Source: Sphingopyxis yananensis
Lineage (GTDB): Bacteria; Pseudomonadota; Alphaproteobacteria; Sphingomonadales; Sphingomonadaceae
Assembly (NCBI RefSeq): GCF_020687785.1
Contig: NZ_JAJEWI010000010.1
Location: 496,001-560,000, forward strand
Reading direction: 5' to 3'
Length of the DNA: 64,000 nucleotides
Shown here: piece after piece, positions 8,368 through 16,175 of the stretch
Numbering within the stretch: position 1 is the first letter of the stretch
How the letters are laid out: each line of letters starts with the position of its first letter
Translations under genes and position numbers: made by a program
The notes under the pieces: generated by a model
What the model saw: the letters and a program-made list of their open reading frames with translations, nothing else
What the model was told of the DNA's origin: nothing
The model's database searches: none

Positions 8368-8384
8368 GTTTACGTAAACGTCAA
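8368..8384. promoter_or_regulatory. Palindromic operator, LiuR (MerR)-like
   Basis: GTTTACGTAAAC (8368-8379) is a perfect 12-bp palindrome. It extends into TTTACGTAAACGTCAA (8369-8384), which can be read as two heptamers TTTACGT and ACGTCAA around AA with one mismatch. That matches the general form of LiuR-type MerR operators (TTTACGT-NN-ACGTAAA) that control branched-chain amino acid and acyl-CoA degradation genes. It lies 42 bases upstream of the NMO-like start and 18 bases upstream of nadC. The regulator itself is not in the window. Confidence 0.55.
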
Positions 8385-8402
8385 GTTGATTTGCTGGGCG
8401 TC

Positions 8403-9269
8403 ATGATTATCGGTCAGAACATGACCCATGTTTTGCAAATCGATTTTGATATCGACTCGTTCGTCCGTGCGACTTTGGCCGAAGATTTGGGCAGTGGCGG
8501 GGATATTACGTCTTTGTCTGTCATTCCGGCTGACGCGCGGTTTGACGGGGTGATGCAAAGCCGTGATGCTATCACCGTCGCTGGCCTGCCGATCGCAGAG
8601 GCTTTTTTCCGTGCGCTAGACTCCAATATGACCATCGAGATTTTGGTGGAAGAAGGGACGGCTGTGCCCGCCGGTTCTGAGCTGATGCGCTTGTCAGGCG
8701 CGGCGCGGGCCATGCTGACGGCAGAGCGTTCGGCGTTGAACACCGTACAGCATCTGTCCGGTGTGGCGACATTGGCGCGAACCTATGTCGATGCCATTGC
8801 CGGAACGGGCGCAACTTTGCTGGACACCCGTAAAACCATTCCCGGCCTGCGGCAGTTGGAGAAATATGCAACGCGTATGGGCGGGGCGACCAATCATCGC
8901 ATGGGCTTGTGGGATGCGGCGATGATCAAGGATAATCATGTCGCGGTGGCTGGATCGGTGGAGGCGGCGGTTGGCCGCGCTGTGGCTGCTAAGATCGAAA
9001 ATATTATCGTCGAGGTCGATCATATCGACCAGATCACGCCTGCATTGAATGCAGGGGCGACGCATTTATTGTGTGATAATATGAACAATGATCAACTGCA
9101 TGAAGCGGTGGCCTTGGTCGGCGGCCGTGTTCCCGTCGAAGCATCCGGCGGGGTGCGATTGGACAGCATTCGGGCGATTGCCGAAACAGGGGTGAATTTC
9201 ATCTCAGTTGGGCGGTTAACCCAGTCAGCCCCCGCAGCAGATATTGGGCTGGACTTTGCGGTGGCCTAA
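8403..9269 (+). CDS. nadC: Nicotinate-nucleotide pyrophosphorylase
   Basis: Quinolinate phosphoribosyltransferase of de novo NAD synthesis: it joins quinolinate and PRPP to give nicotinate mononucleotide and CO2. Typical segments are AEDLGSGGDIT, LSGVATLAR, the catalytic DTRKTIPGLRQLEKYA followed by GGATNHRMGLWDAAMIKDNH, and EVDHIDQ/VEASGGVRLD for phosphate binding. Length with the 8403 start is 288 residues; a second ATG at 8421 is also possible because neither has a clear ribosome-binding site. nadA and nadB are not adjacent. The stop lies inside the next gene's proposed start region. Confidence 0.95.
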   Translation: MIIGQNMTHVLQIDFDIDSFVRATLAEDLGSGGDITSLSVIPADARFDGVMQSRDAITVAGLPIAEAFFRALDSNMTIEILVEEGTAVPAGSELMRLSGAARAMLTAERSALNTVQHLSGVATLARTYVDAIAGTGATLLDTRKTIPGLRQLEKYATRMGGATNHRMGLWDAAMIKDNHVAVAGSVEAAVGRAVAAKIENIIVEVDHIDQITPALNAGATHLLCDNMNNDQLHEAVALVGGRVPVEASGGVRLDSIRAIAETGVNFISVGRLTQSAPAADIGLDFAVA

Positions 9270-10041
9270 CCATTGTTTGGCGGGCATCGCGCCGCTGTTG
9301 TTGCTGGTCACGCCGATAACGGCGATAGCCCAGCAAAGCAGCGCGTGCCGCTTGCCAGACCCCATGCCAGTGCCGCGCCCTGTGCCGATCCCGCGGGGCG
9401 AGGCGGTGCAGAGGCAGAGTGACGGTGGCTATTTGTTGGCGCTGAGTTGGTCGCCCCAATATTGCGCTAGCGTGCGGGACCCCGCATCGGCGCAAAATAA
9501 AGATCAATGTGCAGCGCCGCGTGCCAGCGGGTTTTGGGATCATATTTTATCGGGCCAGCGCCAACAGCTGGCCAATTTTGGATGGGTGCTACACGGCTTG
9601 TGGCCGCAATCCGTCAAGGGCGAAAATCCGCAATGGTGCCGGCCCGTCCAAATTGTGCCCAAGCACGTCTTGCGCCAAAATTTTTGCGTCAGTCCGTCGG
9701 TTCATTTGATGCAATATCAATGGGCTAAACATGGTAGCTGTATGAGCATGGCGCCCCAAGCCTATTTCGAGACAGGGGCTCGCTTATTTCGCGCCACAAG
9801 GTTTCCCGACATGGTAGCACTGGCGCGTAGCCCGCAAAATAGTGCTAGCATAAGGCGCGCCTTTGCGCGGCAAAATGCTGGGACGTCGGACAATATGTAT
9901 TCGGTTCATGCGGACCAACAAGGCTGGCTGCGTGAAGTACGTATATGTTTGAACAAAGCCATGCGGCCCAGATCTTGCCCGGTGGGTCAACAAGGGCTGA
10001 TGGGGCATCGGCGGATCATGATTCGTCCGGCAGGCGCTTAA
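9244..10041 (+). CDS. Secreted RNase T2 family ribonuclease
   Basis: Endoribonuclease of the T2 family, up to 265 residues. The two catalytic segments are present: GWVLHGLWPQ (CAS I, first His) and QYQWAKHGSC (CAS II, with Glu replaced by Gln-Trp context, Lys and second His). Several cysteines are placed as in secreted members. The N-terminus has a hydrophobic signal (LAGIAPLLLLVTPITAIA), so the product is periplasmic or exported. The start is uncertain: TTG at 9244 would overlap nadC by 26 bases, TTG at 9277 is the alternative. It likely degrades external RNA for nutrients. Confidence 0.85.
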   Translation: MGWTLRWPNHCLAGIAPLLLLVTPITAIAQQSSACRLPDPMPVPRPVPIPRGEAVQRQSDGGYLLALSWSPQYCASVRDPASAQNKDQCAAPRASGFWDHILSGQRQQLANFGWVLHGLWPQSVKGENPQWCRPVQIVPKHVLRQNFCVSPSVHLMQYQWAKHGSCMSMAPQAYFETGARLFRATRFPDMVALARSPQNSASIRRAFARQNAGTSDNMYSVHADQQGWLREVRICLNKAMRPRSCPVGQQGLMGHRRIMIRPAGA

Positions 10042-11327
10042 TTATCGGCTGCCGCCACGGCGCTCGCTTTGTTGAGACGGGTCGCGAGATAAGCGGAAAC
10101 CAGACACATGGCGGCGACGAAAAATAGCGTGTCCGCTATGGTCAGTTTGAGCGCGATCAACACGGCGAGCACCAAAGCCGATGCCACCATGAAAGCGCTG
10201 TTGACGATATTGTTGGCGGCTACGGTTCGCGCCGTTTGTGACTTGGGTACGGTCGTCGTCAAAAAGGCATAGAGCGGAACGACAAACATGCCGCCAGCGA
10301 CCGCAATACCGAATAGGGCGAAGATAATTCTGTCACCTGCTGTCAGGTCGAGGAAGGCTTTCCAATTCATCAACTCGCTGCCCAGATGCGACCAATGGGA
10401 CACATTCCACCACAGGTCCAGTACGAACAGGGACATGACGATGACGGAAATGGGCGAATATTTCGCTGAGACTTCGCCTCTGAGCAGGCGGTTGACGATG
10501 ATCGAACCAATGGCCACGCCAACCGAAAATATGCCCGTGAACATGGTCGCGACCGTATTATCGCCGCCCAAGGCATTTTTTACCAAGGGCGGGAACTGCG
10601 CCGCCAAAATAGCCCCGATGGCCCAGAAAAAGCTGATGGAGATAATGGCCAGATATAGACGCGGGATTTGCATCGTACCCGCCACCAATTGCCATGACGA
10701 CCGTATAATATTATAGTCTATTTTCAAATCTTTGGCGTCATCCTCTGGCGGGGCCGGGGGGACATAATTGGCTGTATGTCTACCAATTATGGCGACGATC
10801 ACAATACCGAACATAGAAATTTCAGCTGGAATTAAGCCGCCTACGATGGTGCCAGCCAAGATCGCAATATAGGTCCCAGCCTCCACCCATCCGGTGCCAA
10901 CCAAGACTTCATTATCATTCAAATGCTGGGGTAAAATGGCATATTTAATGGGGCCGAAAAAGGAGGAGTGAACCCCCATTAAGAACAGCGCCGTCAGCAT
11001 GACGACCACATTGTGGGTATAAATGCCAATGGCGCCCACCAGCATAATTCCAATTTCGGCCGATTTTACCCATCGGATAATTTGGCTTTTATCCCCTCGG
11101 TCCGCCAATTGGCCAGCCAGCGCAGAAAATAGAAAGTAGGGAAATATGAACAATCCGCCGGCCAAGGCGTTGAACCAAGCCTCATAGGTTGGGTCTTTGT
11201 AGATGGTGAAGGTAACCAACACCACCATCGCCATTTTATAAAAATTATCGTTGAAAGCATTGAGGGCTTGTGTCGCAAACAACGGAAGGAAACGGCGTTG
11301 GCCCATCAGTGCGAATGTACCAGCCAT
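10038..11327 (-). CDS. MFS transporter, LplT-like
   Basis: Polytopic major facilitator protein of about 429 residues with 11-12 hydrophobic segments. The start RRFLPLFATQALNAFNDNFYKMA and HSSFFGPIKYAILP are the hallmark of the lysophospholipid transporter LplT and of the N-terminal part of fused MFS-acyltransferases. No acyltransferase domain is attached. I placed the start at 11327 (MAGTFALMGQ); the frame stays open to an ATG at 11423. It is convergent with the RNase T2 gene, with the two stops overlapping by 4 bases. By family it would return lysophospholipids to the inner leaflet; that is inference. Confidence 0.8.
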   Translation of the reverse strand: MAGTFALMGQRRFLPLFATQALNAFNDNFYKMAMVVLVTFTIYKDPTYEAWFNALAGGLFIFPYFLFSALAGQLADRGDKSQIIRWVKSAEIGIMLVGAIGIYTHNVVVMLTALFLMGVHSSFFGPIKYAILPQHLNDNEVLVGTGWVEAGTYIAILAGTIVGGLIPAEISMFGIVIVAIIGRHTANYVPPAPPEDDAKDLKIDYNIIRSSWQLVAGTMQIPRLYLAIISISFFWAIGAILAAQFPPLVKNALGGDNTVATMFTGIFSVGVAIGSIIVNRLLRGEVSAKYSPISVIVMSLFVLDLWWNVSHWSHLGSELMNWKAFLDLTAGDRIIFALFGIAVAGGMFVVPLYAFLTTTVPKSQTARTVAANNIVNSAFMVASALVLAVLIALKLTIADTLFFVAAMCLVSAYLATRLNKASAVAAADN

Positions 11328-11468
11328 AAAAATTGTCCCGTCACTGAATGAATTCTGTCGTGCGATCAGCACCGCAAAGCGGTTTCCTATGGGTGACTTA
11401 TCGGTTAGGGAGGGCATGGTCAAAGCCCAAATTTCTATCCCCGCTTTGTTTTGCTGGAATGCCGGATC

Positions 11469-12041
11469 ATGTTAAGTTTGCCTAATATTTTGACATTGTC
11501 TCGAATTTTAGCGGTTCCCATCCTGCTGATTTTGCTGTGGCCGGGGATGTATCAAAATTTGCATCAGCCGCCGCCGCTGAACTATGCGCTCGCATTTGTC
11601 TTATATTGTTTGATGGGCATCACCGATTATTTTGACGGCTATGTTGCGCGCTCGCGCGGTGCGGTTTCGCGCTTGGGTATATTTTTAGACCCAATCGCCG
11701 ACAAAATTATGATCGCAGCGGTTATTTTGTTGCTGGTGTTTACACGTGATGTCGATGGCATTCATGTGGTGGCGGCTTTGGTGATTTTGCTGCGCGAAAT
11801 CATTGTATCGGGCCTGCGCGAATTTTTGGCGACACTGAGTGTGTCGATGCCCGTCACCAAATTGGCGAAATGGAAGACGACTTTCCAACTCGTGTCATTT
11901 GGGGCTTTGATTTTTGCTGGAATTTTTCCGCAAGAATTGTGGATTAAAACTGTGGGGCTGGCCACATTGTGGGCGGCGGCGGTGCTGACGTTAATCACCG
12001 GATGGGATTATCTGCGCGTCGGCCTGAAGCATATGGATTGA
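11469..12041 (+). CDS. pgsA: CDP-diacylglycerol-glycerol-3-phosphate 3-phosphatidyltransferase
   Basis: Inner-membrane enzyme that makes phosphatidylglycerol phosphate from CDP-diacylglycerol and glycerol 3-phosphate. The CDP-alcohol phosphatidyltransferase signature is complete: DYFDGYVARSRGAVSRLG then FLDPIADK (the D-x2-DG-x2-AR-x8-G-x3-D-x3-D pattern) at about residues 58-84. Length is 190 residues with the start MLSLPNILTLSRI at 11469; an ATG six codons upstream is less likely. A strong terminator follows. In sphingomonads moaD and moaE often follow pgsA, but here they do not. Confidence 0.94.
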   Translation: MLSLPNILTLSRILAVPILLILLWPGMYQNLHQPPPLNYALAFVLYCLMGITDYFDGYVARSRGAVSRLGIFLDPIADKIMIAAVILLLVFTRDVDGIHVVAALVILLREIIVSGLREFLATLSVSMPVTKLAKWKTTFQLVSFGALIFAGIFPQELWIKTVGLATLWAAAVLTLITGWDYLRVGLKHMD

Positions 12042-12057
12042 TTTAAGGCGCTCGGCA

Positions 12058-12087
12058 TGGGCGGCGTTGGCCGCCGCCCAATTTTTT
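12058..12087 (+). terminator. Rho-independent terminator after pgsA
   Basis: TGGGCGGCG (12058-12066) and CGCCGCCCA (12072-12080) form a perfect 9-bp stem with a 5-base loop, followed by ATTTTTTC. It ends pgsA transcription just before the convergent oxyR. Confidence 0.9.
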
Positions 12088-12097
12088 CAAGACGCGA

Positions 12098-13000
12098 TCA
12101 GCTTTTATAGCGGCGGAAAATATCGGCCAATAAGCGAAACTCTTCGGCGCGGGGGCTGCCTTTGCGCCAAACCAGCGCAATGGTTCGCCAGTCATGGTCT
12201 GATGCCAGTGGGCGGGTGTCGATATCGGTATGATCCAAAATCCCAGCCTCTATGGCCATTTGTGGCAGCATGGTAATACCCAAACCATTGTCGACCATTT
12301 GTACCAAAGTGTGCAGCGACGTGCCCATCATTCGTGCGCCTGCACGCAATTCTGGGCGGTTGCATGCCGCAAGGGCGTGATCCTTCAGGCAATGCCCGTC
12401 CTCCAGCATCAGCATTTGGCCTGGGTCAATTTGGCTGGCACTGACCATTGCGGGTAAATCATCGGATTGCTCGCCGGGAAAGGCCACGAACAGGGCGTCG
12501 TTGAACAATTCCTCTGTTTCCACGTCCCCGCAAGCAAAGGGCAGGGCGAGAAGGACACAGTCCACAGCGCCGTGATGCAGCGATTCGCAGGCCTGGGCAC
12601 TCACTTCTTCGCGCAGGAATAATTTTAACGAAGGGCGTTCTTGGCGCAGGCGCGGCAATAGACCGGGCAGCAAAAAGGGCGCGATGGTGGGTATGACGCT
12701 CATCCGCAATTCGCCGACGAGAGGCGCAGCGGCAGCGGCGGCCATATCCGCCAGTTCCTCTGCCTCGCGCAGGACACGATGTGCTTTTTCGACAATCGCA
12801 TTGCCTAGCGTTGTGAAGCGCACCACGCGGCGCGTTCGTTCGACCAATGTCTGACCGAGCAGGGTTTCCAATTCACGGATACCCGCAGAGAGCGTGGATT
12901 GCGTAACATTGCAAGCATCGGCGGCGCGGCCAAAATGACTATGTTCGTGTAACGCAACCAAATATTGCATTTGCTTTAAGGAAGGCAGGTAATTGTGCAT
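12098..13000 (-). CDS. oxyR: LysR-family peroxide sensor OxyR
   Basis: LysR-type regulator of 300 residues. The N-terminal winged helix (SLKQMQYLVALHEHSHFGRAADACNVTQSTLSAG) is followed by a substrate-like domain with the two redox cysteines in EDGHCLKDHALAAC, nine residues apart as in E. coli OxyR Cys199/Cys208. Oxidation by H2O2 to a disulfide would switch it on. The family controls catalase, peroxiredoxin and iron genes. It is divergent from a small EF-hand gene across 149 bases, so that gene may be in its regulon or just share the gap. No clean OxyR box with correct spacing was found. Confidence 0.92.
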   Translation of the reverse strand: MHNYLPSLKQMQYLVALHEHSHFGRAADACNVTQSTLSAGIRELETLLGQTLVERTRRVVRFTTLGNAIVEKAHRVLREAEELADMAAAAAAPLVGELRMSVIPTIAPFLLPGLLPRLRQERPSLKLFLREEVSAQACESLHHGAVDCVLLALPFACGDVETEELFNDALFVAFPGEQSDDLPAMVSASQIDPGQMLMLEDGHCLKDHALAACNRPELRAGARMMGTSLHTLVQMVDNGLGITMLPQMAIEAGILDHTDIDTRPLASDHDWRTIALVWRKGSPRAEEFRLLADIFRRYKS

Positions 13001-13149
13001 CGAACATATATAGATATGAATGGTAAAAATTAAAACTATCGTGTTGCGGAACGATAGGAAGTCCGTCGCGGGATAGTGGTCGGATAGGGATGTATTTGCA
13101 TCAGAACGGCTGCATGATAGCTTGAACGGCGTTTCTCGGGGGAGGGATT

Positions 13150-13632
13150 ATGGATAAAGCTCGATTTTCGGGGCCGCGCTTTCTTGGCGGGGCCATGGCG
13201 GGCATTTTGATGCTGATCGGCGGGATGTTTTTGTGGCAGGGGCACAGCCAAGGCGTGAGCGAGGTGGCGATACCCAAACCACCGCCGCCCTTGCCATTGA
13301 TCCCAGAATCTGGACCGGATGCTCCGCGTCGGGGTGCCCCGCCACCAGAATTGCCCACCGCCAAACAGGAAAGTAAGGAAGCCAAGCGTTTCAATCGCTA
13401 TGATCGTGACCGCAATGACCGCATCAGCCGCGTCGAAATGATGTCCACGCGCAGTGCTGCTTTTCGCAAACTAGACAAAAATGGGGACAATCTTTTGTCA
13501 TTTGAGGAATGGGCCGCCGCGACCAGTGACAAATTCGCCAAGGCCGATGTGGACCAATCGGGTGACTTAAGCCGCGCCGAATTTGCGACCACAGCGCCCA
13601 AAGCCGCCGCCAAGCCCCGCTGCGCTTGTTAA
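13150..13632 (+). CDS. Membrane-anchored EF-hand protein
   Basis: A 160-residue protein with one N-terminal membrane segment or uncleaved signal (about 12-31, GAMAGILMLIGGMFLWQG), a proline-rich linker (about 42-68), and three EF-hand loops: DRDRNDRISRVE, DKNGDNLLSFEE and DVDQSGDLSRAE. The second and third keep the acidic positions for Ca2+. It ends with Cys-Ala-Cys. This fits a periplasm-facing calcium-binding protein seen widely in sphingomonads with no fixed function. The GGGGGAGGG sequence before the ATG is a strong ribosome-binding site. Confidence 0.8.
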   Translation: MDKARFSGPRFLGGAMAGILMLIGGMFLWQGHSQGVSEVAIPKPPPPLPLIPESGPDAPRRGAPPPELPTAKQESKEAKRFNRYDRDRNDRISRVEMMSTRSAAFRKLDKNGDNLLSFEEWAAATSDKFAKADVDQSGDLSRAEFATTAPKAAAKPRCAC

Positions 13633-13663
13633 CGGCTCAGCGGGGGTGGTGATGGTGGCGATC

Positions 13664-15013
13664 TCAGTTTGTTTTTATTGAATTTTCATTCATCCAGACA
13701 GCGAGCGACTGGCCGGCACGCTGTGTATAGCCCAGCTTGCGGTCTTTTTTGCGAACGCCATCCGCCAATGGTGGGAATAGACCGAAGTTGACGTTCATCG
13801 GCTGATAGCTATCCGCATCTGCGCCGCCGGTGATATGGCCCAATAGCGCCCCCAAAGCGGTGTCGGATGGCGGCGGTGGCAGGGTTTTTCCGCCCAGTTC
13901 CGCAGCCGCGAAACGCGCGGCGATCAGGCCGATGGCTGCGCTTTCGACATAGCCTTCGCAGCCCGTAATCTGGCCAGCAAAACGGATGTGCGGGCTGGTT
14001 TTTAGGCGCAACTGTGGGTCGAGCAGATCGGGCGAGCGAATAAAACTATTGCGATGCAGGCCGCCGAGGCGAGCGAATTCGGCTTTTTCCAAGGCTGGAA
14101 TGGTGCGGAACAGGCGGACTTGTTCGGCATGTTTTAACTTGGTTTGAAAGCCGACCATATTCCACAAGGTGCCAAGGTCATTATCTTGGCGTAGTTGAAC
14201 GACAGCATAGGGCCAGCGGCCCGTGCGCGGATTGTCCAGTCCCACACCCTTCATGGGGCCAAAGCGCAATGTTTCAATACCCCGTTCGGCCATCACTTCG
14301 ATAGGCATACAGCCTTCAAAATAGGGTGTTTCTTTTTCCCAATCCTTAAAGTCGGTTTTTTCGCCGTCCAGCAGCCCTTGAACGAAGGTATAATATTGAT
14401 CCTTGTCCATTGGGCAGTTGATATAGTCTTTGCCATCGCCGATAGGGCCGACTTTGTCCCACCGGCTGGCTTTCCATGCGATGTCCATATCGATGGTGTC
14501 GCGGTACACAATCGGTGCGATTGCGTCGAAGAAGGTTAGGCTGTCTTTTCCTGTGGCGTCGCCAATACTGTGCGCCAAGCTTTCTGCGGTCAGGGGGCCT
14601 GTGGCGACAATGGTCATGCCATCGGACGGCAGTTGATCAATGCGTTCGCGCACAATTTCGATATTGGGATGTTCCATTAGGCGGCGCGTGACGCCGTCGG
14701 AAAAAAGGTCGCGGTCCACCGCCAGCGCTGACCCAGCAGGAAGCTTGTGTTGATCGGCGACGTTCATAATCAGGGAGTTCAGCGCGCGCATTTCGCGGTG
14801 AAGCAAACCGACGGCATTGCTGTCACCATCGTCGCTGCGAAAGCTGTTGGAACATACCATTTCCGCCAAGCCGTCACTTTGGTGGGCTGGAGTCATGTCG
14901 CCGCCGCCACGCATTTCTGAAAGGCGCACCCGAATGCCAGCTTCGGCCAATTGCCATGCTGCCTCGGAACCGGCCAAGCCGCCGCCGATGATATGAACCT
15001 GATGCTGTGACAT
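13664..15013 (-). CDS. trmFO: Folate/FAD-dependent tRNA (uracil-54) methyltransferase TrmFO
   Basis: Makes ribothymidine at position 54 of tRNA, using methylene-tetrahydrofolate and FADH2 instead of SAM. The protein (449 residues from ATG at 15013, [12 protein letters not shown]) begins with an FAD-binding fold, [19 protein letters not shown], then [25 protein letters not shown] with a conserved cysteine, and [17 protein letters not shown], all diagnostic for TrmFO. The frame extends upstream to 15142 but that part is not conserved. An unrelated TrmA/RlmD-type methyltransferase also occurs near 60.5 kb. Confidence 0.95.
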   Translation of the reverse strand: MSQHQVHIIGGGLAGSEAAWQLAEAGIRVRLSEMRGGGDMTPAHQSDGLAEMVCSNSFRSDDGDSNAVGLLHREMRALNSLIMNVADQHKLPAGSALAVDRDLFSDGVTRRLMEHPNIEIVRERIDQLPSDGMTIVATGPLTAESLAHSIGDATGKDSLTFFDAIAPIVYRDTIDMDIAWKASRWDKVGPIGDGKDYINCPMDKDQYYTFVQGLLDGEKTDFKDWEKETPYFEGCMPIEVMAERGIETLRFGPMKGVGLDNPRTGRWPYAVVQLRQDNDLGTLWNMVGFQTKLKHAEQVRLFRTIPALEKAEFARLGGLHRNSFIRSPDLLDPQLRLKTSPHIRFAGQITGCEGYVESAAIGLIAARFAAAELGGKTLPPPPSDTALGALLGHITGGADADSYQPMNVNFGLFPPLADGVRKKDRKLGYTQRAGQSLAVWMNENSIKTN

Positions 15014-15129
15014 GATGCTATCCATTGACTTTACGAGTTTCTGCTCTGACCATGCGACGGTCATTAAAATATTTGTTCTGCCTGTGGCACGCTGGGGCAA
15101 AGAAGCAAAGTTTTTGATGCTGGGGGGCC

Positions 15130-15822
15130 GTGATGATGACAAAAAAATGGGATCGGGCGCCTTGGGCGTGGATGCTGGCGCTGCTTGGGGGCATCAGCTA
15201 TTTATATGTCGTCGCGACGGGCATCGACGGGTTGTTGGTGTCCGTTTGGAAAACGTCGGGGGTGGCTTTTCTGGCTCTTTGGGCTTTTTTCAATGCACGG
15301 ATCAGCGCCCATCAATGGATCGCGGCAGTTTTGGCTTTTGGTGCCGCAGGGGACTTTTTGTTGGCCGAATTTGGCTTGGTGGTGGGGGGCACGACCTTCG
15401 CCATTGGGCATATCATTGCCATCCGATCCTATTGGCTCAATCGTCGCCCAGAATGGACGCCGTCCCAGCGCTTGTTGATATATAGTGTTACACCCTTGGC
15501 GCTGATCATTGCATGGCAATTGGCCCGCCAATCGGAGCCGGGGCTGTTGGGAGCGGCGCTCGCTTATACATTCATCGTGGCGATGATGAGCGCGGCTGCA
15601 TGGGCGAGCCGCTTCCCCCGCTATCGCACTGGATTGGGAGCCATGATGTTCTTGCTGAGTGATTTGTCCATTTTTGCAGGGGCAGGTGGCATGATGGACC
15701 AGTCGGTTTCTGCATTATTTGTCTGGCCGCTATATTTTGCGGGGCAGGCGTTGATCGCTTGGGGGGTGGTGTTGACCTTATCGAACGAGGCCATATGGTC
15801 GTCAAAGCAAATGCAGGTTTAA
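15130..15822 (+). CDS. Lysoplasmalogenase family (YhhN/TMEM86) membrane protein
   Basis: A 230-residue polytopic membrane protein with about eight hydrophobic segments. The family marks are GDFLLAE in the middle, [10 protein letters not shown], and [14 protein letters not shown] near the C-terminus, as in YhhN/TMEM86 proteins. Eukaryotic and Legionella relatives cleave the vinyl ether of lysoplasmalogens. Since plasmalogens are not general in aerobic proteobacteria, the substrate here is not certain. It is divergent from trmFO and convergent with the DUF952 gene. Confidence 0.85.
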   Translation: MMMTKKWDRAPWAWMLALLGGISYLYVVATGIDGLLVSVWKTSGVAFLALWAFFNARISAHQWIAAVLAFGAAGDFLLAEFGLVVGGTTFAIGHIIAIRSYWLNRRPEWTPSQRLLIYSVTPLALIIAWQLARQSEPGLLGAALAYTFIVAMMSAAAWASRFPRYRTGLGAMMFLLSDLSIFAGAGGMMDQSVSALFVWPLYFAGQALIAWGVVLTLSNEAIWSSKQMQV

Positions 15823-15869
15823 TGTCCCGCATTTGGATGGCCACGTTGGAATTGCTGGTAAGCGCATCT

Positions 15870-16175
15870 CTATGCGCTGCGAATAGTCCCGATCGCCGAC
15901 ATGGGAAGAGGGCCGTAGAGGTGGGGAAATAACTGCCCCCCGCGCGATGGTTCCCAACGCAAAATTTCTGTCACCGCATCTAAATGAACTTCGGCAATCG
16001 TCAGCTTGCTTTGGCCCGCATAATGTTTGTCGAGCGTTTCTTGAAGCTGGTCAGCGGTTGACAGGTGGATATAGCCATCAGCCTTATCCACCTGTGAACC
16101 ATATAAAATCTGATCGCGTTCAAAATCCGCCCACTCTGATGCGGTCAGGATTTTGAACGCGGTCTGGTCGCTCAT
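15870..16175 (-). CDS. DUF952 family protein
   Basis: A 101-residue soluble protein with the DUF952 pattern: an N-terminal FKILTASEWADF, a central DGYIHLSTADQLQETLDKHY, and a C-terminal PHLYGPLPMSAI. The fold of this family is known, but its biochemical role is not. The ATG overlaps the gyrA stop by four bases, so it is translated after gyrA in the same message. This linkage hints at housekeeping co-expression, without a known functional tie to gyrase. Confidence 0.85.
   Translation of the reverse strand: MSDQTAFKILTASEWADFERDQILYGSQVDKADGYIHLSTADQLQETLDKHYAGQSKLTIAEVHLDAVTEILRWEPSRGGQLFPHLYGPLPMSAIGTIRSA

Noticed and set aside
13001-13149. OxyR binding site in the oxyR/EF-hand gap
   Set aside because: ATAG and CTAT elements are present at 13010 and 13036, but their spacing does not match the OxyR pattern of four tetramers with 7-base gaps.
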